Origin: Desulfuromonadaceae bacterium
GTDB lineage: Bacteria > Desulfobacterota > Desulfuromonadia > Desulfuromonadales > JAHYIW01
DNA: 64,000 nt
Assembly: GCA_019429445.1 (NCBI GenBank)
Contig: JAHYIW010000013.1
Coordinates: 28,781 to 92,780, forward strand
Reading direction: 5' to 3'
The notes beneath the pieces were generated by a model that worked only from the letters and a program-made list of their open reading frames with translations, was not told the origin of the DNA and did no database searches. The position numbers and the translations under genes are program-made. Positions 8,931 to 18,174 of this stretch are shown here, in pieces (the first letter of the stretch is position 1; each line of letters starts with the position of its first letter).

Positions 8931-9862
8931 GTGATGGAACGTTGCACAAGCAACCGAACCTTGCGGTCGAAATCGCCGGAATCAAATTACGCAATCCGGT
9001 GATGCCTGCTTCAGGCACTTTTGGTTATGGTGAAGAGTACACCCCTTATCTGGATGTGGAGACGCTCGGTGCGATCGTCACCAAGGGGCTGTCGCTGAAA
9101 CCGAAAGCGGGGAATCCGACACCACGGATCGCCGAGACGGTCAGCGGGATGATTAATGCCATCGGGCTGCAAAATATCGGCATTGATGCCTTCATCGCCG
9201 ACAAGACCGAGTTTTTGCGCGGCGTCAATACTCCGGTGATCGTCAATTTTTTTGGGAATACCCTTGAGGAATACGGTGAAGTCGCCAAACGCCTGGCCGC
9301 CGTCCCTGAAGTTGCGGGGGTGGAGTTGAATATCTCCTGCCCCAACGTTAAACAGGGGGGGATCGTTTTCGGGACCGACCCGGCGGCGGCGGCGGGGGTC
9401 GTGTCATTGGTACGCAAGAATCTTGGCAGCAAACCGCTGATTGTTAAATTAACGCCAAACGTGACCGATATTACCGTCATTGCCCGGGCCGCCGAGGAGG
9501 CTGGGGCTGACGCCATCAGCTGCATCAACACCCTGACCGGCATGGCGATTGATGTCAAAACCCGGAAACCGCGCATTGCCAACCGCATTGGCGGTCTCTC
9601 CGGTCCGGCGATTCGCCCGGTGGCGGTGCGGATGGTGCATCAGGTGGTGCAAGCGGTCAAGATTCCGGTGATCGGGATTGGCGGCATCATGACGGCGATG
9701 GACGCGCTCGAATTCCTGATTGTCGGGGCGACAGCGGTGCAGGTTGGTACGGCGAACTTTGTTGATCCGGGGGTGATGGCGGATATCGTCGCCGGGATTG
9801 AACGGTTTTGTCGCGAAGAAGGCATTGCCGATATCCACGAGCTAATCGGCAGCTTGCGCTGA
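8927..9862 (+). CDS. pyrD: Dihydroorotate dehydrogenase catalytic subunit (class 1B)
   Basis: PyrD oxidises dihydroorotate to orotate on FMN, the fourth step of pyrimidine synthesis. The 311-residue protein has the cytosolic class 1 layout: NPVMPASGTFGYG, substrate loop NISCPNVKQGG with catalytic Cys138, and FMN-binding GIGGIMTAMDALEFL. The cysteine base (not serine) and the partner pyrK place it in class 1B. The ATG at 8927 overlaps the pyrK stop; an upstream GTG at 8918 is less likely. pyrE lies far away at 56968. Confidence 0.97.
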   Translation: MSDGTLHKQPNLAVEIAGIKLRNPVMPASGTFGYGEEYTPYLDVETLGAIVTKGLSLKPKAGNPTPRIAETVSGMINAIGLQNIGIDAFIADKTEFLRGVNTPVIVNFFGNTLEEYGEVAKRLAAVPEVAGVELNISCPNVKQGGIVFGTDPAAAAGVVSLVRKNLGSKPLIVKLTPNVTDITVIARAAEEAGADAISCINTLTGMAIDVKTRKPRIANRIGGLSGPAIRPVAVRMVHQVVQAVKIPVIGIGGIMTAMDALEFLIVGATAVQVGTANFVDPGVMADIVAGIERFCREEGIADIHELIGSLR

Positions 9863-9877
9863 CGGCCGGTCTGACTG

Positions 9878-10261
9878 ATGCGCAAACACTTCCTGATAAT
9901 TATTTTCCATCTTGTCCTGCTCTTTGGCTGGGCGATTGCGATCGCCTGGTTGTCGCTTGTGAATCCTCCCGCCGTTGATTACGGCGTTCTCGGCTGGGAT
10001 AAACTGCATCATGCTGCCGCCTATGGAGGGCTGATGCTGCTGGCGTTGATCAGTCTTCGTGACTGGCGCACGTTGAATGCAATAAACTGTGCCCTCAGTT
10101 GGTTCGCTGTGGTTGCTTACGGTGGTTTGCTGGAAATCGCGCAACTGACCTTGACGTCCACCCGTAGCGCCGAATGGTGGGATCTCTTTGCCGATGGGGT
10201 AGGGGTGAGCGTGGTTCTGCTGCTGGTGATCTATGCGGAAAAGCGTTCATGGATCAGCTAA
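9878..10261 (+). CDS. VanZ-like integral membrane protein
   Basis: A 127-residue membrane protein with three to four hydrophobic segments (about 5-25, 45-62, 68-90 and 105-122). The WDKLHHAAAYGGL motif after the first segment, and the EIAQ...R...WWDLFADGVGV motif near the end, fit the VanZ-like family, whose function outside teicoplanin resistance is not defined. It sits 15 bases after pyrD and overlaps the following nuclease gene by 13 bases, so it probably shares their transcript without a known functional link. Confidence 0.75.
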   Translation: MRKHFLIIIFHLVLLFGWAIAIAWLSLVNPPAVDYGVLGWDKLHHAAAYGGLMLLALISLRDWRTLNAINCALSWFAVVAYGGLLEIAQLTLTSTRSAEWWDLFADGVGVSVVLLLVIYAEKRSWIS

Positions 10262-12930
10262 GCTGGGACGAAGAACAGCTTTTTTCACGGCTTGCAGCGG
10301 GGGCGACCGCGCTGTCTGTCAACAATCGTTTGGCGCGGTGGTTGGCGACGCGTTACGACGCACAGATGAAAGCTGCCGGGATGACGGTCTGGACGACGCC
10401 ATCATTAATGCCGGTGTCGGTCTGGCTGGAAAATTCGTTGGCGGTGCTCGGTGAAGATTGGCGACTGCTGAATGATCGTCAGGCTGTCCAGCTGTGGGAA
10501 CGGATTATCAATGCGGAATCGGCCAATGGTTTGCTCCAGTTGTCCACTACCGCGAAAATGGCTTATGATGCCTGTCAGCTGGCGGAGGAATACCAGCTTG
10601 ATTTCACGGCGCAGCAGTTAAATGAAGATCAGCTCACCTGGTTGCGTTGGCGTAAAAATTATACTCAATGTTTGCAGAACGGAAACTGGCACGACCGCTC
10701 CACTACCTGGCAACGGGTGCTGGCCGCAATAAGTGCCGGGCAGATGGCGTTACCAAACGAGCTGTTATTGATTGGTTTTGATCAACTGAGTCCGCATCTG
10801 CTCAGGCTGAGCGAAGTCGGTGCAACGGCAGGGTGTCGAGTGCAAGCAATGCCTCCGGGGTGTGCGCCGCCGGGGCAATTGTGGCGTGTTCCCTGTGTTG
10901 ACACTGATGATGAAGTGCGGACTGCGGCGCGCTGGACCCGCCAACTGCTCGACGACGGGGCAACGAATATCGGCATTGTTGTGCCGAATCTGCAATCGAG
11001 TCGTACCCAAATCGAACGCATTTTTCGCGCCGAACTTGATCCCCCCAGCCTGCTGACCCCGACCCACGATCCTCATGGTTTCAACCTTTCTCTTGGACGC
11101 CCACTGGCCGAGCAGGGGGTGATTGCGGCGGCCCTCGAAATATTGCAACTGGAACGTGATCTGCCGATCGAAAATATTTCGCGGTTGTTGCGTTCGCCCT
11201 ATTTCAGCCGTGGTCACGAGCTGACCAGCCGTGCCCAGCTTGATAGTAACCTGCGCGGGCTACGACGTGCCCGCCTCAGCTTTGCTGCAGTTGTGCGCCT
11301 GGCGGAAAAAAATCAGGGGCGATGGCGTTACAGTCATGCACCAGAGCTGGCCAGGCGCGGCCAGACCCTGCTTGATTTTATCACCACACGCGAGCGGCAT
11401 TTGCCCGGTGACTGGGTCAATCCACTGCTCCATGCCCTTGATCAGGCGGGTTGGCCCGGCAGTCGCGGATTCGATTCAAGCGAATATCAGGCATTATCCG
11501 CCTGGCGCGACACATTGCTTCCGTCGTTGGCGGCGCTTGATATCGTCAGCGCACCGCTTGATCGTCACGGTGTCGTTACCTTGTTGCGGCGCCTGGCACA
11601 GGAAACCCTTTTTCAGCCTGAGGGTTCATCCGCTGCGGTGCAGGTTCTCGGCCTGCTGGAAGTTGCTGGACTACATTTCGATCATCTCTGGGTGATGGGG
11701 ATGACCGACAGTGCGCTGCCTGAAGCGGCACGGCCGAATCCTTTTTTACCGGTCGCACTGCAACGTCGTTTTCATCTGCCACACGCCGACCCTGAGCATG
11801 AACGGGTTTTTGCCCGGCAAATCATGCAACGCCTTTGTGCTGCCGCGCCGCAGGTCATACTCAGCTATCCACAGCGCGAAGGTGCTCTTGAGTTGCGCCC
11901 CAGCCCGTTGATCGCCGCACTCCCCGAGCATGCTCCGCAACGTGCCGCAAGTCATGACCCCGCTACGCTATTTTTCACCAATCAGCCGCAGTTTGATCTT
12001 TTTCTTGATGCGCAGGGAGCGGTGCTGCCTGCCGGGCAACGTACTTTTGGCGGCATGGCGATTCTCAAAGATCAGGCGCTTTGCCCGTTTCGGGCCTACG
12101 CGCGACACCGTCTCTATGCACACGATTTCGAGCGCCCTGAAATTGGTCTGGATGCGTTGCAGCGAGGGAGCCTTGTCCACGCCTGCCTCGAAGAAGTGTG
12201 GCGACAGTTGGGGAATTCAGCGTCGTTGCAGGCGATGAGTGATGCCGCTATCGATACGCTGGTTGTCGCTGCGGTGGCCGCAGGGGTGCAAAATGAACTC
12301 GCCCGTATGCCTGAACAACCCGGTGTCAGGCTGCTGGAGGTGGAGTGCCGCCGACTTGAAAAGTTGCTCGGACGCTGGTTGCGCGAGGTGGAACGCCAGC
12401 GCCCCGGGTTCCAGGTGGTGGCGGTCGAACAAGCGCATACCGAGCAGGTGGGTGCGTTGATTTTTCAGGTAAAGATTGACCGGATTGATCGCCTGGCTGA
12501 CGGACGAAAATTTATTATCGATTACAAAACCGGTCAGGTGCGCGTCGCTGACCTTATCGGTGATCGATTGCTTGAGCCACAGTTGCCGATTTATGCCCTG
12601 AATATTCCACCTCATGAGCTGGCGGGGATTGCCTTTGGCATCCTCCGCAGTGACGATTTGCGTTTTGTCGGTATCGCCGCACACAGTGATCTGGTCCCGG
12701 GCGTGAGCGGCGTGGAGAAGTCACGTATTGCCGCAGACGAAGGGCTTGGCAGCTGGATGGAATTGACCGCTGCGTGGCGGATTCGCCTCGAAGCCCTGGC
12801 TGCCGATTTCTGCTCGGGGGCCGCTGCGGTTGCTCCGGTCAGCGCGGCGCAGGCCTGCCGTTATTGTGATTTGAGTGGCTTCTGCCGCATTGACGGACAA
12901 GGCGGCGGCAGCTTTGAGGAGGCTCTATGA
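10249..12930 (+). CDS. AddB-like PD-(D/E)XK nuclease, probable DNA repair protein
   Basis: An 893-residue protein resembling the AddB-like family found beside AddA-like helicases. The C-terminal nuclease shows GSLVHACLEEVW, VKIDRIDR and FIIDYKTGQ (catalytic Asp and Lys of PD-(D/E)XK). A cysteine in KDQALCPFRAY together with CRYCDLSGFC suggests the four-cysteine iron-sulfur staple of AddB nucleases. The N-terminal half is helicase-like but has lost an obvious Walker A, as in AddB. The ATG at 10249 overlaps the VanZ-like gene; a longer frame from 10174 has no support. It overlaps the helicase gene by four bases. Likely role: processing double-strand breaks for recombination. Confidence 0.85.
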   Translation: MDQLSWDEEQLFSRLAAGATALSVNNRLARWLATRYDAQMKAAGMTVWTTPSLMPVSVWLENSLAVLGEDWRLLNDRQAVQLWERIINAESANGLLQLSTTAKMAYDACQLAEEYQLDFTAQQLNEDQLTWLRWRKNYTQCLQNGNWHDRSTTWQRVLAAISAGQMALPNELLLIGFDQLSPHLLRLSEVGATAGCRVQAMPPGCAPPGQLWRVPCVDTDDEVRTAARWTRQLLDDGATNIGIVVPNLQSSRTQIERIFRAELDPPSLLTPTHDPHGFNLSLGRPLAEQGVIAAALEILQLERDLPIENISRLLRSPYFSRGHELTSRAQLDSNLRGLRRARLSFAAVVRLAEKNQGRWRYSHAPELARRGQTLLDFITTRERHLPGDWVNPLLHALDQAGWPGSRGFDSSEYQALSAWRDTLLPSLAALDIVSAPLDRHGVVTLLRRLAQETLFQPEGSSAAVQVLGLLEVAGLHFDHLWVMGMTDSALPEAARPNPFLPVALQRRFHLPHADPEHERVFARQIMQRLCAAAPQVILSYPQREGALELRPSPLIAALPEHAPQRAASHDPATLFFTNQPQFDLFLDAQGAVLPAGQRTFGGMAILKDQALCPFRAYARHRLYAHDFERPEIGLDALQRGSLVHACLEEVWRQLGNSASLQAMSDAAIDTLVVAAVAAGVQNELARMPEQPGVRLLEVECRRLEKLLGRWLREVERQRPGFQVVAVEQAHTEQVGALIFQVKIDRIDRLADGRKFIIDYKTGQVRVADLIGDRLLEPQLPIYALNIPPHELAGIAFGILRSDDLRFVGIAAHSDLVPGVSGVEKSRIAADEGLGSWMELTAAWRIRLEALAADFCSGAAAVAPVSAAQACRYCDLSGFCRIDGQGGGSFEEAL

Positions 12931-15900
12931 CCGCCTCGTCCATGTTGCCGGATGGTGCGGCGCGTCACGCAGCGCTCAATGTGCAGGCGTCATTCATCGT
13001 TCAGGCCCCTGCCGGAGCAGGGAAGACCGAGCTGCTGATCCAGCGGATTCTTGCGCTGCTGGCCATTGTGCAGCGTCCCGAGGAGATTCTGGCGATCACT
13101 TTTACCCGCAAGGCGGCGGCGGAGATGCACGGTCGATTGCTGGCGGCACTGGAGGGTGCGCGCGCCCCTCGTCCGGACAGCGTGCACGCACAAAAAACCT
13201 GGGAACTGGCGACTGCGGCTCTCGCCCGTGATGCGGCACAGGGCTGGCGCTTGAACGAAAATCCGGCCCGCTTGCAGATCCGCACGATTGACGGTTTTAA
13301 CAGCTGGTTGCTGCGCCGGATGCCATGGGTGACGCGCTGTGGCGGGATGCCGGAGCTGGTCGAGAATCCCGATCCGCTCTACCGTCTGGCAGCGGAACGA
13401 ACGCTGGCACGGATCGAGTCGGGGCGCGGTGCCGACGCCGTTGCCCTGCTCGCCGCGCACGTCGATAATCGCCTGAACCGGTTACGCGATCTGCTCGTCG
13501 ATATGTTGCGCCGTCGTGATCAGTGGTTGCGGCATTTGGGGAGCGAACCGGATCGGCGCGAACGGTTTGAAGCGACGTTGACCGCTCTGCTCGAAGATGA
13601 TTTGCGGCGTGTGGATGAAGTCTTTCCGGTCGCCTGGCGGGATGAACTGGTGGCGTTAGCTGGTTACGCGGCGGCGCATCTGGAATCCTGTGCCGATCAC
13701 CCCCTGCGTGACATGGATACGTTTCCTGACGCAGTGGTCGCAAAGATCACCGTGTGGCAAGCGTTGGCGTCGTTACTGCTGACCGGCAGTGGCACGTTGC
13801 GCAAAACCGTCAACAAGGGGGCAGGATTCCCGGCCGGAGCGGGGCAGGCTCAGGAGATGAAGGGGCGGATGTTGGCCCTGCTCAATACGCTCGCCGATTG
13901 TCCGGAACTGATCAGGCACCTTGGCCAGATCCGTCAGTTGCCCGTCACTGCGGCCTATCCTGACAATCAATGGGAAACGTTGCAGGCGTTGCTGGAGCTG
14001 CTGCCGTTGGCGGTTGCCGAACTCTGGCTGGTATTTCGTGAACACGGCACGGTCGATTTTTCCGAAATTGCGTTGCGCGCCGCAGATGCTCTGGAGAGTG
14101 ATAACACCCCCACCGATTTGCTCCTTAAACTCGACGCGACCCTTGAACATATTCTGGTCGATGAATTTCAGGATACGTCATTTTTGCAATATCGGTTGCT
14201 TGAACTGCTGACTTCAGGGTGGCAGCGCGGCGACGGGCGCACCTTGTTTCTGGTCGGGGACCCGATGCAGTCGATCTACCGGTTTCGCGAGGCTGAAGTT
14301 GGTCTTTTTCTCCGCTCCTGGGAACGGGGCGTAGGCACCGTGTCGTTGCAGCCGTTACGTCTGACCGCAAATTTCCGTTCGGACGGGACATTGGTGGCGT
14401 GGTTTAACCAGACATTTCCCTCGATTTTGCCGCCGCGCAACGATCAGTTACGCGGTGCCGTGGCTTATTCCGCTGCTGCTGCCATGCGCGATGGCGGTGT
14501 GGATGTCGAATTTAATCTGTTTGCTGAAGGTGATGATGACGTGGAGGGGCGCACTATTGCCGCGCTGGTCAGGGATACCCTGCAGGAACATCCGCGCGAC
14601 GATATTGCCGTGCTGGTCCGGTCGCGCAGTCACCTGCGCCGAATTTTACCCGCGTTACGCGCTGCGGGGTTGCTCTGTCAGTCTCACGATATTGACCCGC
14701 TGGTGGAACGCCCGGTCGCCCGCGATTTACGTGCACTGCTGCGCATAATAGTGCAACCGGCCGATCGGCTCAGCGCGCTGACGGTCTTGCGCGCTCCGTG
14801 GTGTGGTTTAACGTTGACTGATCTGGATGTCCTCTGCGCTGATGACAAACAAGCGGCGTTGCGTGAGCTGACCAACGATCTGGTGCGCATGTCGCGATTG
14901 TCCGTTGACGGGTACCAACGCTTGTCGCGGGTCATGACCATTATTGAAGAGGGGAGTGCACAACGGGGCCGGGTTGGCTTGCGGCGATTGGTCGAAAGTT
15001 GCTGGCTGCGTCTTGGTGGCCCAACCTGCTACGCCCAGACCGATCTCAACGACGCTGAACAGATTCTGCGCCTGATCGACAGTTGTGAACAGGGCGGAGA
15101 GCTGCTGTCGCTGGCCGAATTCGATGAACGGCTCACCGGCCTTTATGCCGGGGTCGACACCGCTGCCGATGCACGCTTGCATGTCATGACGATTCATAAG
15201 GCGAAAGGTTTGGAATTTTCGACGGTGATCATCCCCGGCTGTGGTCGCCGTTCAGCTGCCGACCAAAAACCGTTATTGCGCTGGCTCGAACATCCACAGC
15301 AGGGGTTGCTGCTCGCGCCATTTGCGGCGCATGATGCACAGACCGAAGACCCGATTTTTCGCATGATCGGGCGTCTGGAAAAGGACAAACAAGACTACGA
15401 GACAGGCCGTCTTCTTTACGTTGCCGCGACGCGCGCGCGTCAGCGCCTGATCTTTACCGGTTCGGTCCGAGCGGCCGTTGATGGCACACCATGTGCGGAT
15501 AACGGGTCATTTCTGGAAAAGCTCCTGCCCCATATTCCAGCCTCTGTTTTATCGCGGACGACGGACATCGGCTTGGCGACCGCCGAGGGTACGCTCTCTC
15601 AACCGTTGCGGCGTTTGCCTCTCACCTGGCAACCGCCGTCCCTCGTTGCTGCGCATTTTCCGCCACACGCAGTTGCGCAGGCTGCTTCCGCGCGTGTTGA
15701 TGAAGAGGACAGCCAGACCGCTATGGTCCGCGATTTCAAGGTCGAGACAGGACGTCTGGTAGGGACGCTGGTGCACCGTTATCTGGAACGCATGGCAAAG
15801 ACGGGGGTGGAACTGCGTCACGCTGTTGAGCACGACATTCTCGCCCGCCAGCTCGCCAACCTGGGGGTTCCGCGTCAGTTCCTTGCCGCACAGACCGATG

Positions 15901-16250
15901 TGGTTGCAGCGGCACTGACGACCTGTTTGTCATCGCCCCGTGGACGCTGGATCCTTGCTGATCATCCGTCGGCAAAGTGTGAGTGGGCGTTGTCCGGTAT
16001 TATTGCAGGAGAGTTGGTCCATGCGGTGATCGATCGTTCGTTTGTCGCCGACGGGGTGCGCTGGATCATTGATTATAAGGTCACTGCTCCGCAGAATTCA
16101 TCGCGCGATGTGTTTCTGGCTGCGGAACTGGTCAAATATCGTGATCAATTAAGCCGCTACGCTGAACTGATGCGGTCGTTCTGTCCTGACCTTCCGGTGC
16201 GTACGGCGCTCTATTTCCCGCTCTGTGACGGCTGGATCGAGTTCGATTGA
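12927..16250 (+). CDS. AddA-like UvrD-family helicase/nuclease
   Basis: A 1107-residue UvrD/Rep superfamily 1 helicase with a C-terminal PD-(D/E)XK nuclease, the partner of the preceding AddB-like protein. Motif I is QAPAGAGKTELL (residues about 26-37), motif Ia ILAITFTRKAAAEM, motif II LVDEFQDTS, motif III LFLVGDPMQSIYRFREA, motif V VMTIHKAKGLEF and motif VI LLYVAATRARQRL. The nuclease end shows GTLVHRYLERM and IIDYKVT. The unit should unwind and degrade DNA ends to load RecA. Its ATG overlaps the upstream stop (ATGA). The name addA is used by analogy, as orthology to Bacillus AddA cannot be shown here. Confidence 0.9.
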   Translation: MTASSMLPDGAARHAALNVQASFIVQAPAGAGKTELLIQRILALLAIVQRPEEILAITFTRKAAAEMHGRLLAALEGARAPRPDSVHAQKTWELATAALARDAAQGWRLNENPARLQIRTIDGFNSWLLRRMPWVTRCGGMPELVENPDPLYRLAAERTLARIESGRGADAVALLAAHVDNRLNRLRDLLVDMLRRRDQWLRHLGSEPDRRERFEATLTALLEDDLRRVDEVFPVAWRDELVALAGYAAAHLESCADHPLRDMDTFPDAVVAKITVWQALASLLLTGSGTLRKTVNKGAGFPAGAGQAQEMKGRMLALLNTLADCPELIRHLGQIRQLPVTAAYPDNQWETLQALLELLPLAVAELWLVFREHGTVDFSEIALRAADALESDNTPTDLLLKLDATLEHILVDEFQDTSFLQYRLLELLTSGWQRGDGRTLFLVGDPMQSIYRFREAEVGLFLRSWERGVGTVSLQPLRLTANFRSDGTLVAWFNQTFPSILPPRNDQLRGAVAYSAAAAMRDGGVDVEFNLFAEGDDDVEGRTIAALVRDTLQEHPRDDIAVLVRSRSHLRRILPALRAAGLLCQSHDIDPLVERPVARDLRALLRIIVQPADRLSALTVLRAPWCGLTLTDLDVLCADDKQAALRELTNDLVRMSRLSVDGYQRLSRVMTIIEEGSAQRGRVGLRRLVESCWLRLGGPTCYAQTDLNDAEQILRLIDSCEQGGELLSLAEFDERLTGLYAGVDTAADARLHVMTIHKAKGLEFSTVIIPGCGRRSAADQKPLLRWLEHPQQGLLLAPFAAHDAQTEDPIFRMIGRLEKDKQDYETGRLLYVAATRARQRLIFTGSVRAAVDGTPCADNGSFLEKLLPHIPASVLSRTTDIGLATAEGTLSQPLRRLPLTWQPPSLVAAHFPPHAVAQAASARVDEEDSQTAMVRDFKVETGRLVGTLVHRYLERMAKTGVELRHAVEHDILARQLANLGVPRQFLAAQTDVVAAALTTCLSSPRGRWILADHPSAKCEWALSGIIAGELVHAVIDRSFVADGVRWIIDYKVTAPQNSSRDVFLAAELVKYRDQLSRYAELMRSFCPDLPVRTALYFPLCDGWIEFD

Positions 16251-16314
16251 CCCCGGTCGGTCCAACGCGGTGCCAAAGCAGTGTCTTGCCGCCCGGTGGT
16301 CAGGAACAACGGGG

Positions 16315-16803
16315 TTACTGCGGGGGAGACGCTAGCGGTTCGGTGGTCGCTGGCGGCGTAGAGGGACGGCAGGGCAAATCCATTTTAATGATCTGACCGT
16401 GTTTGGCGATGAAAACCTCGGGAATCGGTCGACTTGGCATAAAATCCTTGCCTGAACAGGTGATGCGGTAATTTTTGTTGTATGCCAGTCCGGGAATGAA
16501 CGCGGGGAGGGAATATTCAATTGCATCGATTTCGCAAGTCAGGTGGTTTTCAAGCTCCTGGTCTTGTTCCCCGCGTTTGCCATTGTTATCTATGTCGTAA
16601 TAGGCACGCAAGATCAGCAGACCATTTTCGGTAGGCATGGGCGGGGTTGTGCCGATCAATACGTCAATGATCGTATCTTTTGGCTTTTCCGGATCGGTTC
16701 TTATCTCGACGCTGCGTTCTTCTGGAGGTTGCGCCGCCAGCAGCAGGGGGAGAGACAGGTGAATTGCAAGCAAAACGGCAACTATATGTATGATGTTTTT
16801 CAT
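16315..16803 (-). CDS. Secreted protein of unknown function
   Basis: I do not recognise the family. The 162-residue product begins MKNIIHIVAVLLAIHL followed by a cleavage-like LLAAQPPEE, a type I signal peptide, so it should be exported. The mature part contains YYDIDNNGKRGEQDQELE, an Asp-rich stretch reminiscent of a calcium-binding loop, and a proline-rich tail. Two cysteines (LTCEID and RITCSGKDF) could form a disulfide in the periplasm. It is convergent with the helicase gene. TATAAT on the minus strand (16815-16810) lies six bases from the ATG with no ribosome-binding site. Confidence 0.7.
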   Translation of the reverse strand: MKNIIHIVAVLLAIHLSLPLLLAAQPPEERSVEIRTDPEKPKDTIIDVLIGTTPPMPTENGLLILRAYYDIDNNGKRGEQDQELENHLTCEIDAIEYSLPAFIPGLAYNKNYRITCSGKDFMPSRPIPEVFIAKHGQIIKMDLPCRPSTPPATTEPLASPPQ

Positions 16804-16902
16804 ATCGCAATTATACGTCGGATTATTCTTTAATAAAAGGAATTTCCGTTAAATTTATCTGATCAGTTGTGCTCTCGGCAGCATTTGTCGCGAACAATTG
16901 CC

Positions 16903-16931
16903 TTGACACTCCCAAGCCTATTTGTTATCTA
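16903..16931 (+). promoter_or_regulatory. Sigma-70-type promoter for tRNA-Cys
   Basis: TTGACA at 16903-16908 and TATCTA at 16926-16931 with a 17-base spacer, ending 26 bases before the tRNA gene. Confidence 0.75.
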
Positions 16932-16957
16932 TACCGTCGCTTAAGTCGTTGTAATAT

Positions 16958-17031
16958 GGCTCCGTCGCCAAGTGGTAAGGCAGAGGTCTGCAACACCTTT
17001 ATCACCAGTTCGAATCTGGTCGGAGCCTCCA
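16958..17031 (+). tRNA. tRNA-Cys (anticodon GCA)
   Basis: The cloverleaf is complete: acceptor GGCTCCG pairs with CGGAGCC, the anticodon loop CTGCAAC (16988-16994) carries GCA at 16990-16992, and the T arm is ACCAG-TTCGAAT-CTGGT. The discriminator base is T and CCA is encoded. It is a single gene with its own promoter and terminator. Confidence 0.97.
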
Positions 17032-17034
17032 TTT

Positions 17035-17068
17035 AAAAGCCAGTCGATTTTTTTTCGACTGGCTTTTT
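17035..17068 (+). terminator. Intrinsic terminator after tRNA-Cys
   Basis: AAAAGCCAGTCGA (17035-17047) pairs with TCGACTGGCTTTT (17055-17067) around a T-rich loop, followed by further T residues. The stem begins four bases after the tRNA CCA end. Confidence 0.9.
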
Positions 17069-17298
17069 GTTTGCCTGGCGGAGCTGGCAAACCCGGTCCG
17101 TTGCAAGATACGGGCGTCACTCTGATCGGGGGGTGGTAAGCGTGTAAAATTACGCGAAGCCCGGTAACTGATCAGACCCAGGCGTGATTGAGGATGATGT
17201 CTGCACCGGTTAAACGGGAGAAATTCTTGTCTTTTTCAGCCAATTGTATAGTATGTGAGATCGATGTAATTTGTAGATATGGGTGAAAAGGGTCGGCG

Positions 17299-18156
17299 AT
17301 GACAATGACAATGCAGGACGGAATAAAGCGAGGGATTGGCGTACTGACACTTGGTTGCATGTTGTTGCTGACCGGTTGTTTTGGCCGGATTCCCGTCGCG
17401 CTCAACGATGCAATTCTCAATCAAAACGACCCGGAGACCGTTTCTGCCGGGGTTCCTGCCTACCTGATCCTCCTTGACACGCTGATTGCCGATGATCCTG
17501 CCGATACGGACTTGTTGCGTGCCGGGGCCAAACTCTATGCATTTTACGGGGCCTCCCTGGTTGAAGATAGACAACGGGCGGCGCGCCTGACTGAACGAGC
17601 CCGACATTATGGCGAAGCGGCATGGTGTGTAGTCAGACGTAATGATTGTGACTTGACAGCGCGCCCCTATGATGAATTCAATCAGTCACTTGCCGGGTTT
17701 GATAACGATGAATTGCCTGAGCTCTACGCTCTGGCGGTCAGCTGGCTGGCGTGGATGCAGGCGCATAGTGATGACTGGTCAGCGCTTGCCGATCTACCGA
17801 AGATTGAATCGTTGCTGACGCATATCGTGACCCTTGACAATTGCTACGAAAATGGCAATCCGCACCTTTATCTGGGGATTCTCAAGTCGTTGCGTCCGGC
17901 CGCTTTGGGAGGGCGACCTGAAGAAGGACGGATCCATTTTGAGCAGGCGCTTGTTCTTTCCGGTGGTAAGGCGTTGAATTTCAAGGTTGCGTATGCCCGG
18001 TATTATGCCCGAACAGTTTTTGACCGCGAAGTGCATGATCGTTTATTGACCGAGGTTCTGGACGCCGAGACTGAACAGCCAGGGTTGACCTTGCTGAATG
18101 TGCTGGCACAACGTGAGGCACGACAATTGTTGTTGTCTGCCGAAGAATATTTTTAA
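17299..18156 (+). CDS. TRAP transporter-associated TatT-like lipoprotein
   Basis: Resembles the TRAP-transporter T-component (TatT), a periplasmic TPR-type helical lipoprotein that in Treponema pallidum associates with the TRAP substrate-binding protein. The signal ends in lipobox LLTGC with the lipidated cysteine at residue 27 of 285. The rest is helical, with the family-like LLRAGAKLYAFYGASLVED and NPHLYLGILKSLRPAALGGRPEEGRIHFEQAL. It precedes the substrate-binding protein by 18 bases. AAAGGG lies upstream of the ATG; in-frame ATGs follow at residues 3 and 5. A TATAGT box at 17247-17252 may belong to its promoter, but no good -35 box is at the right distance. Confidence 0.85.
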   Translation: MTMTMQDGIKRGIGVLTLGCMLLLTGCFGRIPVALNDAILNQNDPETVSAGVPAYLILLDTLIADDPADTDLLRAGAKLYAFYGASLVEDRQRAARLTERARHYGEAAWCVVRRNDCDLTARPYDEFNQSLAGFDNDELPELYALAVSWLAWMQAHSDDWSALADLPKIESLLTHIVTLDNCYENGNPHLYLGILKSLRPAALGGRPEEGRIHFEQALVLSGGKALNFKVAYARYYARTVFDREVHDRLLTEVLDAETEQPGLTLLNVLAQREARQLLLSAEEYF

Positions 18157-18174
18157 CGGGATGAAGATAAAGCT

